A DNA stretch of 64,000 nt. Source: Stenocarpella maydis (lineage: Eukaryota; Ascomycota; Sordariomycetes; Diaporthales; Diaporthaceae). Location: the NCBI GenBank assembly GCA_002270565.1, contig NQMI01000019.1, forward strand, positions 248,001-312,000, written 5' to 3'. The notes below the pieces were generated by a model. That model made no database searches, was not told where the DNA came from, and was given only the letters and a program-made list of their open reading frames with translations. Below, piece by piece: positions 34,822-47,780 of this stretch. Made by a program: the position numbers and the translations under genes. Position 1 is the stretch's first letter; the number at the start of each line of letters is the position of its first letter.

Positions 34822-37572
34822 GGTCTGTTGAGAGGGATCACAGCCGTTAGTCGGGGCGCCACACGCAGGGGATGAGCTTTCGACACGTACGAGGACTGGC
34901 TGGCTGTAAGGACTGGGTGGCGGTGATTTCCAAGCGAATGTTCAAAATGAGTGTGGGTAAGTAAACCAGAAAAGAGCGTGGTGGTTGGAGTACATGATGA
35001 GAATCCTGATGGCATCAACCATCACCCTTTATATTCGGGATCTCGAGCAGACGGCACGTATCCAACCCACATGTTCAGGGCTTAGACTACTATGCCAAGC
35101 ATCCTTATCTGCCATCGCCAGCCAGGCCATAGCAAAAACATGAGGGCATTGTGTCAAGTATCTGACAGGTCGAACCTGATTACCGCTCAGCCGAATATGC
35201 CCAGGCCCTACGCCCCCACATGCGGTAGGCGGAAGGGATCCTCCCATCTCCACTGACGTAAAACTGTGGTCCGTCCCGCAGCGCGAACCACTTTTACAGG
35301 GACCAGTGGCGGTTCGTCCCAGCAACAGATCATGCAGTACCTGCGTCTGTCAGCCGGCTGTTCCCTCTGCCCCCTCTGCACCTCCAAGTGCCAAGGCGCT
35401 CGAGTCATTCAATAGCCCCAGAATATGGTCATCAGCCTCCCAACAACCCCACGACAGAGCCCCTTCATACTATAGAGCCCCTTTCTCTACCAGAGAGCCT
35501 CAAGGGCCTACACGGGGCCCAAAAGCCTATCAAATCACGAAGAGCACGCATGGCTGCTGATTACACAGGGCCCAGAGGGCTGAAATGGTCTCAAAGAGCT
35601 CAGAGGGTTCGGGCTTAATACGGGGTGGCATATTATCCGCCTCAGTGGGTACGTAGAAATAAGAATACTATTCTTAAAAATCATGTATTGGGTGCGAGGC
35701 TGGTGACTGTGAAAACGGTACTAACTTCAATCTCTCCTTTTTTTTTTGCCCTGCGTTATATGGTACCGGTTGTATAGACGATGACCTCCAAGCACGGGCT
35801 TTCCTAGATGTGAGCTCGGAGAACTTCCGAACTCGCTTGATTATGCGGCCAAGGACTGAGGGAGCGGACTGGAAACTCCCGGGTTCGGCCCCGATCTCGT
35901 ATTGAGACTATCATGAAGCCCGCATGAACACATGTAGGATCCTTATGTTACGAACATAGTAACTACGCGTATTACGCAGCTGCGGCATCACGTTTTGCTC
36001 TTACAGTACGGTGGTTTGAATTTGGTCTAATAAGTTAGGGGGAGTTCTTGTGTTTGCCTAGCATGGAAGGCCCGTGTGTGATTGTTCTCGCGGTGGAGAC
36101 GCCAAGAGCACAATTCTGCCGTTGGACACAGTTGCTCCCTCCTCAACGAGACGGCACGTTTATTTTCACAACTGGGCATTCAATGTGTCCTGAAAGTGAA
36201 GAGAAGCCGACGCCATGTCTGGACACCTGGTGGTGAGGGCCCGACAAGAAATGGCAAAAGGGTGAAATGAATCGGTTTCAATTTGGCCTCGTGCCGTGAG
36301 TCCGCTACCTTCCCTCAAGGAGTGTTGATTCGATATGATGCATCATCTGAGAGCTGTATGTCACCCAATTAATGCTCTTCTCTTGCTGCCGATGATACCA
36401 GTCATCTTGTAATATCAACTCTTCATGGATTGTGGACCGTAGCATGCTAGACATTATGACTACTTACTACTAGACCGTGTCTTTTCCTCTTACATCTATA
36501 TTTATCTGTTCCCGTAGTATTTTCATCTCCTGGCACGTTCTATTAGTCTGGCACGGTATGGCTTTAAATTTGTGTTTTTCTTCGTTCAAGGTGGGTCCCT
36601 CCTCCGAGTCCTAATTCTTCGTTGGTTGCCCCCTGGTTGGTATAATCTGAAGTACAGCCAGTGGCTCCACGTTTGCTGGGTTATCGTCTCCAACTGTGCT
36701 CGGTTGCATCAATCACACGTGGGGGTGTGGGATCTCCTGTGTATTGATTCGATTGAAGTTCAGCGAGAATATGCAGCTTACGGGATGACTTGGAAGGCCA
36801 GGAAATCCACAGTGGCCGAATTTGTCAAACTTCTGAGTAGATGTACGTGGATCAAAGATCATCAGACAGAATTATGCATGCCATTTCATTCGTACGGCGC
36901 TCTATACACACTTTGCCTGGTGTGGTTTTCCCCCGAGCGCGGTATCTTCTTCCATATCGTTAGTGGTGTGGTCGTCCTCCCTGTTTGAATCCAAGGATGC
37001 GTGTTTCTTCTCAGCCCCATCGTGTCTTCATACAACCTGGTTTTGGCGGCGTCTGCTTTGTAGACGATGGCTATCATCGGCCGTACAAGATCGATCTCCG
37101 ATTTAAACTTCTCAAAAACGGGGACATCATGGATGTATAAACTACCATACCAGAGCGTGACGACGAGTCTTGTCCCGTATTCTTTGCTCGGCCATCCTAC
37201 CCCTACCATCACATTACCAGGCGCGACCCGAAAAATCGTCGAATAAGTTGACATTTCTGCCGAAATAATTTCCGCACGCTTATGACATGGATTAAATCTC
37301 TCTTCAAATTAGGAATCAAGGGACCATGAAAATGACCTATGTATTGGTAATGCTGTTTATGATGGCTCAAATACGCTCCATCAAAACTACTATCAATACT
37401 TTGTTACACCACCCTCGCATTTCTTCTTCTGCTAACATCTGCAGTCATATCACCCTCTGGATATCCCCACTTTTCAACCGTGCAAGTTCCCCAGCCGCGC
37501 CACCAGCGGTAGCCGTACGATCGGCCTTTCTTGAATGACCAGCGGTTATTGGGGATACGCCGGGTTGGGGGA
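34822..37572. other. gene-poor spacer with one possible small gene
   Basis: The best candidate is a minus-strand ORF at 37254-36886 (122 codons: STYSTIFRVAPGNVMVGVGW, GSLYIHDVPVFEKF). Its composition is protein-like, but it has no known domain or clear flanking exons. Nothing else is supported. Confidence 0.35.
35026..35034 (-). promoter_or_regulatory. TATA box candidate for the 243-residue secreted-protein gene
   Basis: The minus strand reads TATAAAGGG about 205 bases upstream of the ATG at 34821. This is a good TATA match, and its distance suggests a 5' UTR of about 170 bases. Confidence 0.4.
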
Positions 37573-38241
37573 TTACCATGCAAGCCTAAAATCGCTCTGC
37601 TGTGAGCGGAGGTGCCCCATGTATTGGGGGTCAGAAACTTGAGAACACTCACATCTCCCCTTGTACTTTTTTGTCTTCGGCCGGGCAGTGAACTTCCGGC
37701 AACGAGGACAGTATTTTCTGTCCCCCATCCAGCCCCTCAGCCTGACGTGGAGCGGGCAAGTGGTGCAAGAACAGTGTGTGCACCGAGGTTGGCGACAGAG
37801 CGGGTGGTCTGCTGGATAAGCGCGGCAAGGCGAATGATTTTGGCACGGGTTACCGCAAGGTGGGTAGTTGCGGCGGTACAAGGGGACATGATTTCCGAAG
37901 CGATCCTTGTCCTCGTACAGGTACACATGGCGCCGCTTACGGTGCGAAAAGGCGCATTGGGAGACCCCCATCATGGTCTTGTCACCACACGAGCATTCGA
38001 TATCTCCCGTGGGTGATGTCTGGTCAAAAGACAAAAGAGATGGCCTGGTCGGTATCATAGGAAGCGTCAGATCGCGAAGACGATGAGATGAGAGTGAGAG
38101 GCAGATCAGGTCGTTGGCATGGCAGTGAGATAGAATCTCAAGCTGGAGTTCGGCTGGGAGTTTGACAAAGAGCGAGAAGGAGAACTGCGATAGCGCATCG
38201 GATGATGTCCCGCACCTTGAGGCGGCAGTAGTGGCGGCCAT
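37573..38241 (-). CDS. F-box protein with Cys-rich C-terminal part
   Basis: 222 codons from 38241. An F-box lies at about 25-65 (LFVKLPAELQLEILSHCHAN, DLICLSLSSHRLRDL). A Cys/His-rich region follows (IECSCGDKTMM, YPPCGNPCQNHSPC, CRQPRCTHCSCTTCP, YCPRCRKF), suggesting bound zinc. The F-box would dock on Skp1, and the Cys-rich part may bind targets. The last codons after KKYKG may be intron read-through, because a GTGAGT donor occurs there (about 37640), so the true C-terminus is uncertain. It lies about 1.1 kb from the ABC transporter gene and is not obviously part of the metabolite cluster. Confidence 0.65.
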   Translation of the reverse strand: MAATTAASRCGTSSDALSQFSFSLFVKLPAELQLEILSHCHANDLICLSLSSHRLRDLTLPMIPTRPSLLSFDQTSPTGDIECSCGDKTMMGVSQCAFSHRKRRHVYLYEDKDRFGNHVPLYRRNYPPCGNPCQNHSPCRAYPADHPLCRQPRCTHCSCTTCPLHVRLRGWMGDRKYCPRCRKFTARPKTKKYKGRCECSQVSDPQYMGHLRSQQSDFRLAW

Positions 38242-39359
38242 GGTTATTTCAATACTACCACTGTCGTCGTGGTGTCATTCGGTGATCCTGAATGCTAATG
38301 CAAGACCCCCAAAAAGAAGATGTGGGACAGAGTTGGTATATCACAAAGAACCTTAGAGTTTGATGTTCAAAGAGCTCAGTTCAAAAATCCTAGGAGGTTG
38401 AGCGTGAGGTTCAAATATGCGATGGGGTTCCTTGGCGCTGATCCATGACCAGACATGTCTTCTACTATTGCCAAGGGTCCAGCCGTCTGCTGCCTGCTGG
38501 CTGGCAAGGGGCCCCACATCCGCTGCCTAGAAAACCACGCTATGGATGCGAACTCGACATGCTGTTGCATCACCTGACCTGGTAGAATTGTAAGTTGCCA
38601 TACTCTGGCCTTGCAGAATTCTTGTGTTTATCCCCAAGCATTAATCTCAAACAGGTAGTCTCCTTTAACTTGGACTGTAGAGCGGAATGACATTTAGTTA
38701 TGAAATGGATCAAGAATCAAGTGCTGAGACCCGATCAGCTGGACCATAATATGGTCCATTTGGATCTATGCAGCTATTACTAGGTCAGCATTCACGCACC
38801 CAGCTTTTCCGTTGGCGCACCCAGTAGATATAAGAAATTAAGCATGCAACACACCCAGTTCCCTTATACCTATAGCTCCTTAACCCTACTAATAGCTTCT
38901 TAACCCTATACTCAGGCCCCACCTTACCCTTAGATGGCTGTGTGGAAAGTTTATGTAAAAGGGCTACCCTAACCCTCTGGGCCTAGACCCCTAGGCGCGT
39001 GTACTCAGGAAGGCCCTCCACACGCCTAAAGGAAGGACTTTTAAAGGGGCGCGCAAAGGGGCATATAGAGGGCCTTGCTCTAGGTACCTAGGTATATAAA
39101 GGGCAGGCAGAAGGGCGCCTTTTGGAGGGGCCCTTTGGAGGGGGCGTGGAGGGGCTCGAGGGTGGGGGAGGTACAAGAATTTGTAGTGTGCTGTACGCTT
39201 GATTTCTTGTACTTTACTGAGACCATGAAAATGAAGTGCAGTAGAAGGGGTATGTACAATTTGCCAGCTAAATACACATTTGACTTTCTTTCATTCTCTC
39301 ATTCTTTTTTTTTTTTGACTATGAATAAAAGTCTACTGGTTCAAAGCCTGAGACTGACA
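38242..39359. other. spacer between F-box and ABC transporter genes
   Basis: This spacer contains repeat copy C and the 3' flank of the ABC gene. No other gene is supported. Confidence 0.4.
38784..39213 (+). repeat. short repeat family, copy C (longest)
   Basis: The left end reads GTCAGCATTCACGCACCCAG, then GGCGCACCCAGTA and AAGAAATTAAGCATGCAACA. The right end is the reverse complement (TGTGCTGTACGCTTGATTTC then TTGTACT). The interior shares GGAAGGACTTTTAAAGGGGC and GGGGCGTGGAGGGGCT with copy D, in the opposite orientation. About 430 bases, non-coding: a non-autonomous element with subterminal inverted repeats. Confidence 0.6.
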
Positions 39360-42300
39360 CTATATAATGTTAGCACAACTTTCATCATATGTAATTTCAC
39401 GTTCGGTCAGGCTCACCATCTGATAATACAGGCCTTGTTTGCCAAGCAAACTTGCGTGATTTCCCTTTTCCACTACCACGCCATCATTCATCACAAAAAT
39501 AACATCCGCCCTTTGTACAGTCGCCAGTCTGTGCGCAACCATAAGAACGGTCCTCTTCCCCCTCTCCGCATCAAATACCTCTTGAACCTTTCTCTCCGTC
39601 TCGCTGTCCAGGCTGCTGGTTGCCTCGTCTAGAAGTAGAATGCGGGGGTTGCGGATGAGCGCACGTGCGATGGAGATGCGCTGTTTCTGGCCTCCTGATA
39701 ATGCGACACCCGCGGTGCCTATCTCGGTCTCATAACCTTCAGGTAGGGATGACACGAAATCGTGTATTCCGGCAGCGCGGGCAGCCGTATGCACGCGCTC
39801 CTCGGCATCCATTTCGTCTTCGTGCCTTGACTCATGTCGGTTGACCCCAAACATGATATTCTCACGGACAGAGCCGCTGAACAGACATGGCTCTTGTGCT
39901 ACCAGCGATAGATGAGACCGGTAGGATGCCAGGTCGATATTCTCAATGGGTGTGCCATTGTAGCGTACGTCTCCAGACTGAGCCCGGTAGAACCTCTCAA
40001 TGAGCGAGATAACCGTAGTTTTACCCGATCCTGACGGTCCCACGATCGCTGCCACGTCTCCTTTCCTGATCTGGATGACATAAATCAGTCGATCACGCCT
40101 ACTGTCAGGGAAATTAAAAGTACGAATCGCCTCACCTGTAGATCCAATCCCTTCAAAACCGGGACTTCGGGTCTTGTCGGGTAGCTGAACCAGACATTTC
40201 TGAAGTCAATCGCGATGCCTTTTTCTGACTGATCGCTATACTCATCATCCTCTCTGGTCCCGTTGATGATGGGAAATTCATCATCATCGTGATCTTCTCT
40301 AGCCGCCAGTACGCGATCAGCCGCGGCTGTTGCTGAGGCAATGTCTGCAAAGAGAAATTGATGTTAACATTTCCATCTTTCCCTGAACAAAGACACAGAT
40401 TGCCCTTACTCGGTCCGAAGCTCAACCATGCCCCGGTAGCCAAAGCGCCCTGAGCGAGCTGGTGTTAGTACAGTACCACTACGTGATTACCTGCGAGATA
40501 GATCGAGCTTACTTGTACCACGGCATTATAAACCAGAACTGGATCGGTCAGCGAGTGCTTTGCGGTTGAATGAAAAAGAAGAACTCACTGTACTGAAATG
40601 GCGTGTACTCATGTGTTGCCAAAAGGCGCGTCCCCAGCCTACAGTCCAAATTGTTCAGATTCATGCTCCCGCGGCATATTCTGAGGGTGGATTTACTTAC
40701 CAAAGCACGAAAGCCATACAGAGCAAGGCGATACTGTCGCTAAACGAAAACAACCACACGGATACGACACCCTCGCGGAGCGCATCTCTCACATGCCTCC
40801 TGAGGACTTCATCGTAGCGCCTGCACACGCTCGCCTCCATAGTCAGGCTTGAGACAGTCCGCATCGCCGCTATGCTTTCGGCCGCGAAGGCCGCGCTCTC
40901 CGCGAACACGGTGGCTCCCATGGCGTCCAGCTTCTGCTCGTGCCGGATGCGGTAGACTGTGGCGAAGATGATGACCGGCATCGAGGTTCCGAAGGCCGCG
41001 AGGGCCAGCTTCCAGCCGAAGGCCAGGGATATCGCCACGCAGCCCAGCACGTTGATAAGAGAGACGAGCATGGCTGCCATGTTGGCGCCCAGGAGCTGTT
41101 GGAGCTGGAAGGGATCTGCGGCGAGGCGGCCGACGAGCGCACCTGTCGAGTTTTGTTGGCTGTCGTCGAAGAAGGACATTGGCTTGCTCAGGATGTTGCC
41201 GAAGTACTCCTTGCGGTACGCGCGCGTGATGGCCTTTAGAAGTTCGTTCAGCGGCGGCCAATGGTAATACAATTATTGATGCGTAGGGTAATCACATGCG
41301 TGGCTTCAAAGGTATTGGTAGGAAGCCAAAAAAGAGAGGACTTACAAATCCAACTGAGGTAGTTGACCAAACCAGGGCAAGGTGACTTAAACCAGCGGCA
41401 AGGGCAAGGTAGACAAATACGCCACACCAGTAGCTCGTGAGTGTCGACAAGCTATAACCCCACAGTGAAAACAAGGATATGAGCTTGGCGAAGATGAATG
41501 CTTGGAAAGGCGTGCTTGCTGTGGTCGTGGCTGAGGTCAGTACCGATCGCCAATTAAATTCGCTCATGGTGAGCTTCGCACTGATACTCACAGCCAGCGC
41601 CAACCGCAGCGAGTGCGATCAAGGTGTAAGGGATCCACCTCGTTCGCTGTTCATACAGCAAGGTGCCGACACTTCCAAAGCGGTCGTGCTCGGGCTTCTT
41701 CATTACCAGTGGGCGTGAGTCCTCTTCGATATCAGCATCACCAAGAAGGGTTCCCTCGGAGCCACCATCGTCACTAAAGCCATCTCCTGTATCGCTTTCC
41801 ATGTCATGTACCAGAATTGGCTTTTGGTCAGCAGACTTTTCTTCAAAGTAAGACGCATCAGCAACGTCATCCTTGTCCTGCAGAGGCGAGAGGATTTGTT
41901 TGTCATCGCTGGTAGGATTGCTGCTGCCAGCTGTCGCGCCCCCAACCGCATCGACGGACTGTGCTGTGGCAAGAGAGTGGTACGGTCCATCTTTCTGGAC
42001 CATCAGGTCGTGGTGTGTTCCCTGTTGGACGACCCGGCCCCCGCGTAGAACCACAATGTTGTCAGCTTTCTGGATAGTACCCAGCCGGTGTGCAATCACG
42101 ATCGTCGTGCGGCCCTGGCTTGCCCGATCCAGCGCTGCTTGTACTATCTGTTCGCTGTGTACGTCAATTGCGGATGTCGCCTCGTCAAGAATGAGTATCT
42201 TGGGCTTTTTGACGATAGCGCGTGCAATCGCGATGCGTTGTCGTTGGCCGCCACTCAACTTGAGGCCCGATTGACCAACCATAGTATCATAACCCTGTAA

Positions 42301-44498
42301 CGATATGTCAGCCGTCGGCCACTACGCTTATAAAAGAAATATTCCAAATACCTCAGGGAGCCGAGAGATAAACTCATCAGCAAAGGCATCCTGGCAGGCA
42401 GTTCTGATCATCATGGCCTTCTTGTGGTCGCTTGAGTCCTCCCATTGTGTCCCGATCAGCCCATGCTCTACATTCTTGTAGATTGTAGTGTTGAAGAGAA
42501 CATTGTCTTGTTGGACAAGGCCAATTTGATTCCGCCACCATTTCACATCAAGCTCTGATAGTTGGCGCCCACCGACAGCAACTATTCCATGACGGAACCA
42601 CAGGACCTAGGGCAAGCTTAGCTACCGTATGAGGAAAGATTTTTTCCAGTATACACCGGAGTGTTAATTTCAGACTCACCGTAGGATTGAGAACTGGGTC
42701 TCCATTGAACTCATACCACCGTTGAAGAATCCCCACGATAGTACTCTTTCCAGACCCAGAGGGGCCGACAATGGCAGTGATCTTGCCGGCGGGAAATTGA
42801 ACACATAGGTCATCCAGTACTTTGACATCGGGTCGTGATGCATAGGTGAAATGGACGTCTTGTAGCACAAGATCTTCTGCGCCAGCATCCGCGATCACAT
42901 CCGAGCCGTAAGTGGTCCTTGGCGCGTCGATGATGGTGTGAAAGATTGCACACGACTCAGCAGCTTGGGAGGCAGCTGTCAAGGGACCTGTGATCTGACC
43001 GACTGAAGAGGCAATAGTCATTACACATAGAAGAACCCTTGGTGTTATTAGTTGGTGGAAGGTGAGTACTGTGATGGAGAGTTCTGTACATACACTATTA
43101 CAGATTGAGGGCCGCTTGCGCCTCGCAGCTGATACTGATACATTTGGAGAGCCACCCAAAAGGCGAGTGCAAATGTGCTGTAATTTTGCTGTTAGTACGA
43201 GCGCCACACCAGTCAGAGTCACCAGTCAGTGAAGTTGAGGTATGGGTCCTACATGTTGATGATCAGATAAACTGCAAGTGGCATGTTAATATCCATTCCT
43301 GGCACACCGAGAAACCAGTGGAGCAGAGTAACCAGCATTAGGCGACGCAATGTGTAAATGTCACTTACTCAGTCCATGCTGAAAGCCCAACAAGCACGCC
43401 ATCTGAGCACCGATCCGCCGAGTTTTGTCAACCACTTTCGAGTACCGATCCACCATTTTTGATTCTGCCCCACAAGCTGCCAGCATCTTCATTGAAGTAA
43501 GCGCATCAGTGGCAACGGAGGAACATTGTATGTCAGTGTTCTGTATCTCAGCCATCTTGGCGGACACGGCGCCAGTGGCAAGCGTGTACACGAATACTAC
43601 CAGGACTAGTCCCAAGCCGACAACTATGGTCAGTGACCAGTCAAATAGGAGCGACAGGACCACCCCCGCTACCACGACTGACAGGCTGGAGCAGAGATGG
43701 CCCATCCTCTCGGAGATCCCGGCCTGCAGAGAGTTGGCCGTCATGGTGACAATGGCGGCCGTTTGCCCCGGCGGAATCATGTCAAGCGTCGAGATGGGCA
43801 GCTGAAAGAGAGATTCGAGGTAGGCTAGTCTGATGGCCGACGATATCCGTAGGCTTGTTGTTCGGAAACCAATCTTTCCGAAAGACGTCAGTCATGATCT
43901 TTGCATACCGCTGATAGGGGGACCCTTACATTCGAGATGTACAATAGGCACACCTTGGCAAAAAATACGTACACTATGTACAAACTTCCTCATCACGTTA
44001 GCTACATTATCCTGCAGATGAGAACTAGGGGAGCCATAGTTGACGTACACATATTTGTTCACAATGTTAGTGAACACGGCCTCAGTCTCATCGGCGCCCT
44101 GACGGAAGAAACCCGTGAACTCCTCAGTGAGTTTGCCTACACAAGTTAGAGTCAGCGGAGAAGGGCCTATCAGTGGCGTTGAAGACTGGAATTTGGTGTC
44201 ATTACGACCCGAACATACCGAACAGTAGGAATAATAACGGCATCGACAGGCCTGATACGGCGGCGGCCGACATCGACAGCAAAAATACAAATCTGTCCCA
44301 TGTTGTCGCGTATGTGAAGATTCTCTGTTGATGTGAGCATTTTGAAAATGAAATTTGTAGATTCAACGACCCCCGGCCCAAGATAAAACTCACTGCAAAG
44401 TTGAACACAGCTGTCATATGCTTCTGCTGGATTGGAATGCCAAAAATGCGGGTTTCTGCGGGCGCTGCCGGCGGCGCGTTTGGTGCGTTGGAAGTCAT
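39360..44498 (-). CDS. full-size ABCB (P-glycoprotein-type) multidrug transporter
   Basis: I can join 17 exons in frame into 1,343 residues: 44498-44394, 44324-44219, 44136-44049, 43984-43930, 43873-43369, 43271-43253, 43177-43094, 43037-42680, 42606-42352, 42294-41592, 41530-41346, 41233-40701, 40638-40589, 40538-40513, 40449-40410, 40344-40136 and 40070-39360. Layout is TMD1-NBD1-TMD2-NBD2. NBD1 has [18 protein letters not shown] and [12 protein letters not shown]2 has [18 protein letters not shown] and ILLLDEATS. Both halves therefore look competent to bind and hydrolyse ATP. The linker between halves is acidic ([16 protein letters not shown]). The protein would sit in the plasma membrane and pump hydrophobic compounds outward. 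Its place next to the hydrolase and PKS suggests product export or self-protection. Some acceptors (GAAG at 43985, AAAG at 41234) are non-standard, so those exon edges are tentative. Confidence 0.93.
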
Positions 44499-45644
44499 GA
44501 TGGCTTCAGGTTAGCACACATCTGCACTCAACACAGGTCCACACCAGATCTTGCTGGGCTTCTCAAAATCCCGGTACGCCGATAGCCCTCAGGTATACAA
44601 TCACAAGGCGTCGAAAAAGGAACCGCAAATTGTGTGGTGGCAAATATGGCAGGCTGTGCTGAACATGCTCAAACCGGACCACGGTGCAGCCCGTTTTGGC
44701 GGTGAGGCAGAATTGACGACCTGTGGGGCTGGGTTGGGACGCACGCGCCGACATGTGATAACCGTGGTAACAGAGTCTGTGATGACAGGTGCCATAGCGG
44801 TCGTCTGGTGTTTGCCCCCGGTCCCGGAGACGCATCCGAAACCATGCCAGGTGCAGAGTGGCTACCAAGGGGAAGGGCTAGGGGGTGTATCTAGCTGTTT
44901 GTTTCGTGATTTGCGTTTTTCCCCCGGTGGCCCCGTTTCAGTGAGTAGCGCCCCGTGGGGGAGGTAATTCCGTGTGACATGAAACGTGCCGAACGGACCT
45001 TGGGCGATCTGCCAGCCAGACTCAGTCTTGGCATGTCCTGCAAGGTCCAACAGCCGTAGCCGTCTGTGTTGGAGATAATACACGTCTGGGAGAGCAGTCT
45101 TCTTTCACATCCGTGAGGGTACAGGACGCTATCCTTGGAACCCCGGGCCACTTTGTGGATAACGGGTCAAACGAAAGGAGGATTTCCAGCCCCGGGTATT
45201 GCGTGCCGAGAATGTCACCAGCAGCGTGGATTGAGATGCGATAGGCTTCACGATTATCATCGCAAAGCATCATACATAGAGACGATATACGAGTTATGCG
45301 TCTCGGAAATAACATTGAAGCTACTGTTGCATTTTGCACAAAACTGAGTTGATCGCCTTGTATGACTACGATGGTCACCAGGTATTGAACTCGACTAACT
45401 ATAATAGAGTTTCACCAATCACAACCCCGGTAGTCATCCGCTTAAGGCAACTCGTTTTCTCTCTTGTGTTCAGGGCACCAGACTCCACCCCAAGCAACGC
45501 GAGTCACGCAGATTGGCATACAAAGCCACATCGGATTTACTCCCTCACCCGTTTGAAATATCTTTTGCTTTCAATATTTACATTATGTGATGGCGCGTAT
45601 CAGGTACTCGCCTATATTCCCAAAAGAGACGAAGATGTGGACGG
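44499..45644. other. spacer: ABC promoter and hydrolase 3' flank
   Basis: The ABC gene reads away to the left and the hydrolase gene reads toward this spacer. I see only short open frames and no additional cluster gene. Confidence 0.45.
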
Positions 45645-46634
45645 TTACGGTAGAAGGCCCCCATCCTTCATCTCCTCAATCGCCTCTCGTACGATGTCTC
45701 CGATTTCCCGGTTTGTCTCCCTATCCCGTGGGAGCGTGTGCCCCTTAGCGTGGTCGAACAGGTACGCAGTGTCATCGCAAATATTATACAAGGCCATGGA
45801 ACCATCAATATATGGGTCGAGTGAGCCCACTAAGTGATAGGTTAGTCAAGATCAAGCAAATCTATCACCCGACAAGGATGAGTGGGTTCCTACCGATGTG
45901 CAAGGTTGGTATGTCTATCCTATCCTCACTCTCGTCCGACAAGACCAGGTGATGTGTTTTCGGGTCCACAGGTGGCCAGCCTGCGAAGAAGATGGCATAC
46001 TTGAACATGGGCTCGATTCCAACTTTTCGGAAGAGCTTTTGCTCGTGCAGGAGCATCGTCGCCGCCACCGTCGCGCCTTCCGAGTAGCCGATAATGCCGT
46101 CAAAGGGGCCGTGCTTGGCCATGACTTCTGTGAGGTACTTGATGGCACGGTCGGTGCTGCGGTGAGATGTTGCCAGGCCCTCTCGCATCAGCTCCCGCAT
46201 GGTGTCTTCAGGGGTCTCGCACCAGGATGGGAATTCGCGGATACGGGAGAGAACGTCGTCCTTCTTGGCCTTTTTGATGATCCGAGGGGTGTCAGGCTTC
46301 TCGTCGGGCTCGATGAATCTGTAGTATGGCGGGTGGCCGAAATAGTCCTCGAAGCCGGGAGGTGGGACGGCCTTGCATGGGCCGTGGCAGAAGTAAAACG
46401 ACGCAGTACCATCATCGGTAAGTTCTTTGAGAAACGGAGCTGGTCGAGGTGGGGAATGGTTTGTTAGACGTTTGTGTACCTGAGAGGAGGACAATGATGC
46501 ACCCATACCTAATTGAACTTGAAATTTCTACAGTTGGCATTAGCGAGAGACCTTTAATTGTTTTCCCACTGGCTGGATCAGACTTGACTTACATCGGCGC
46601 TTCCGTATGCGCCGGGGAGACATAGAAACCTCAT
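45645..46634 (-). CDS. FSH1/LovG-like serine hydrolase (possible polyketide-releasing thioesterase)
   Basis: There are four exons: 46634-46593, 46527-46509, 46439-45894 and 45829-45645, all with GT..AG junctions and matching phases, giving 263 residues. The start MRFLCLPGAYGSAD is the hallmark N-terminus of FSH1-family alpha/beta hydrolases. The triad is visible: Ser140 in GYSEGA, Asp207 in GSLDPY and His233 in GHTLP. The family includes LovG, which releases the polyketide from LovB, and other stand-alone cluster hydrolases. The neighbouring PKS shows no thioesterase or reductase release domain, so trans-release of the chain is a reasonable inference. It is divergent from the PKS with 1,146 bases between start codons, suggesting shared control. 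Confidence 0.9.
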
Positions 46635-47780
46635 TTTGGTTCTATTGAAGAGTGGTGATGAATCTAGTGACGAGATGGTTGGGATCGATGTCTTATGTCG
46701 GCGCCAGCGTTCATTGCATAGCAACTACATGCAAATGTAATGGACTTGAGAATATAATCATAGACTCCAGATTTTTTGAAGCGACGGGATCACAAGGCCT
46801 CTATGAATATAGGTAGTCTGAACTTTAGCGGGGTCTAGGGAATACTATGGTATCTGTGGAATATGCAGTGGAGACTAAGCGTTCTGTACAACTGACATTG
46901 ATCTCAGGATCGCAGCCGAGGACAACAGTCCAATTAATTCATTGGCTGGATCCATCCTCACAGGCAATTGTACTCGGCTTGTGCAACAATGCAACACTGG
47001 TGATGCATCCCCCGAGACAGTATTCATCCGAGCGACAAAATCTCATGTCCAAGCCATTCTTGATGCCCCTGACCCGCCGGTCGATCACAGCCCCGTTGTT
47101 TCCAGCTTGGGCCGTGCCCAGCCCGTGGCTGGATACCACCCCAACACCAATCGAAACTTCTTGGCAGCTGTTGGGATGATCGCTTGACTGCCTCCGCGTC
47201 GGGTCAAGGCGAGGCGATTGGTGACGTTTATCGTGTCAAGTAACATTATCACAGTCAAACAGCACGAGTGCGGGGCACACGGGATCTAGAGGATCGTTGC
47301 ATGGACGCCACATTGTTCGATACGCACAGACTCTGCCTCCTCGATTCAAAGGAGCGCATGGACTCCCGGTTTGGTACTAGCCTGTGACCCTTAATATAGA
47401 GAACATCAGGAAACACGGAAGGAACAACGTCGGAGACGGGATCTGAGGCTGTGTATTGGGGGAAACGTTGTCAGTGGCAGTGGCGAGGAGTGGATCCCAT
47501 TTTGATACTCTCCCGAGCCTTCTTGGGCCAAACCTTTCTGTCTTGCATATCCCCTGCCAAGAGCTGATAGACCAGCCGATATAGACGATGATCTAGGGTA
47601 GAGCGACAATACATCTTGTTCGGCGAGTATATTCCCATATCTCATATATGAAGAGTCTCGTTCAAGGGAATCAATCCACTCTCAGTCTTGTTAAACCCCC
47701 CCCCCCTCTTCCTCTTACTCGAGCAGACATTTAGAGGATGCTCGTTCTCACCCCAGTAATACTGTAATTGCGAGCTCGAC
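46635..47780. promoter_or_regulatory. bidirectional promoter region, hydrolase / PKS
   Basis: The two divergent genes most likely to work together share this spacer. By eye I found no perfect TCG(N5)CGA, the AflR-type operator. TA-rich stretches near 46801-46812 and 47590-47650 could serve as core promoter elements for the two directions. A C-run lies close upstream of the PKS start (about 47697-47706). Confidence 0.45.

Noticed and set aside
35829..35905. tRNA-like GGGTTCGGCCCC B-box motif
   Set aside because: No matching A box, acceptor stem or anticodon arm around it.
46635..47780. Control of the PKS by the AflR-like gene at 21.7-22.8 kb
   Set aside because: No perfect TCG(N5)CGA site found by eye in the shared promoter, 25 kb separation, and the regulator frame is broken; no positive evidence.
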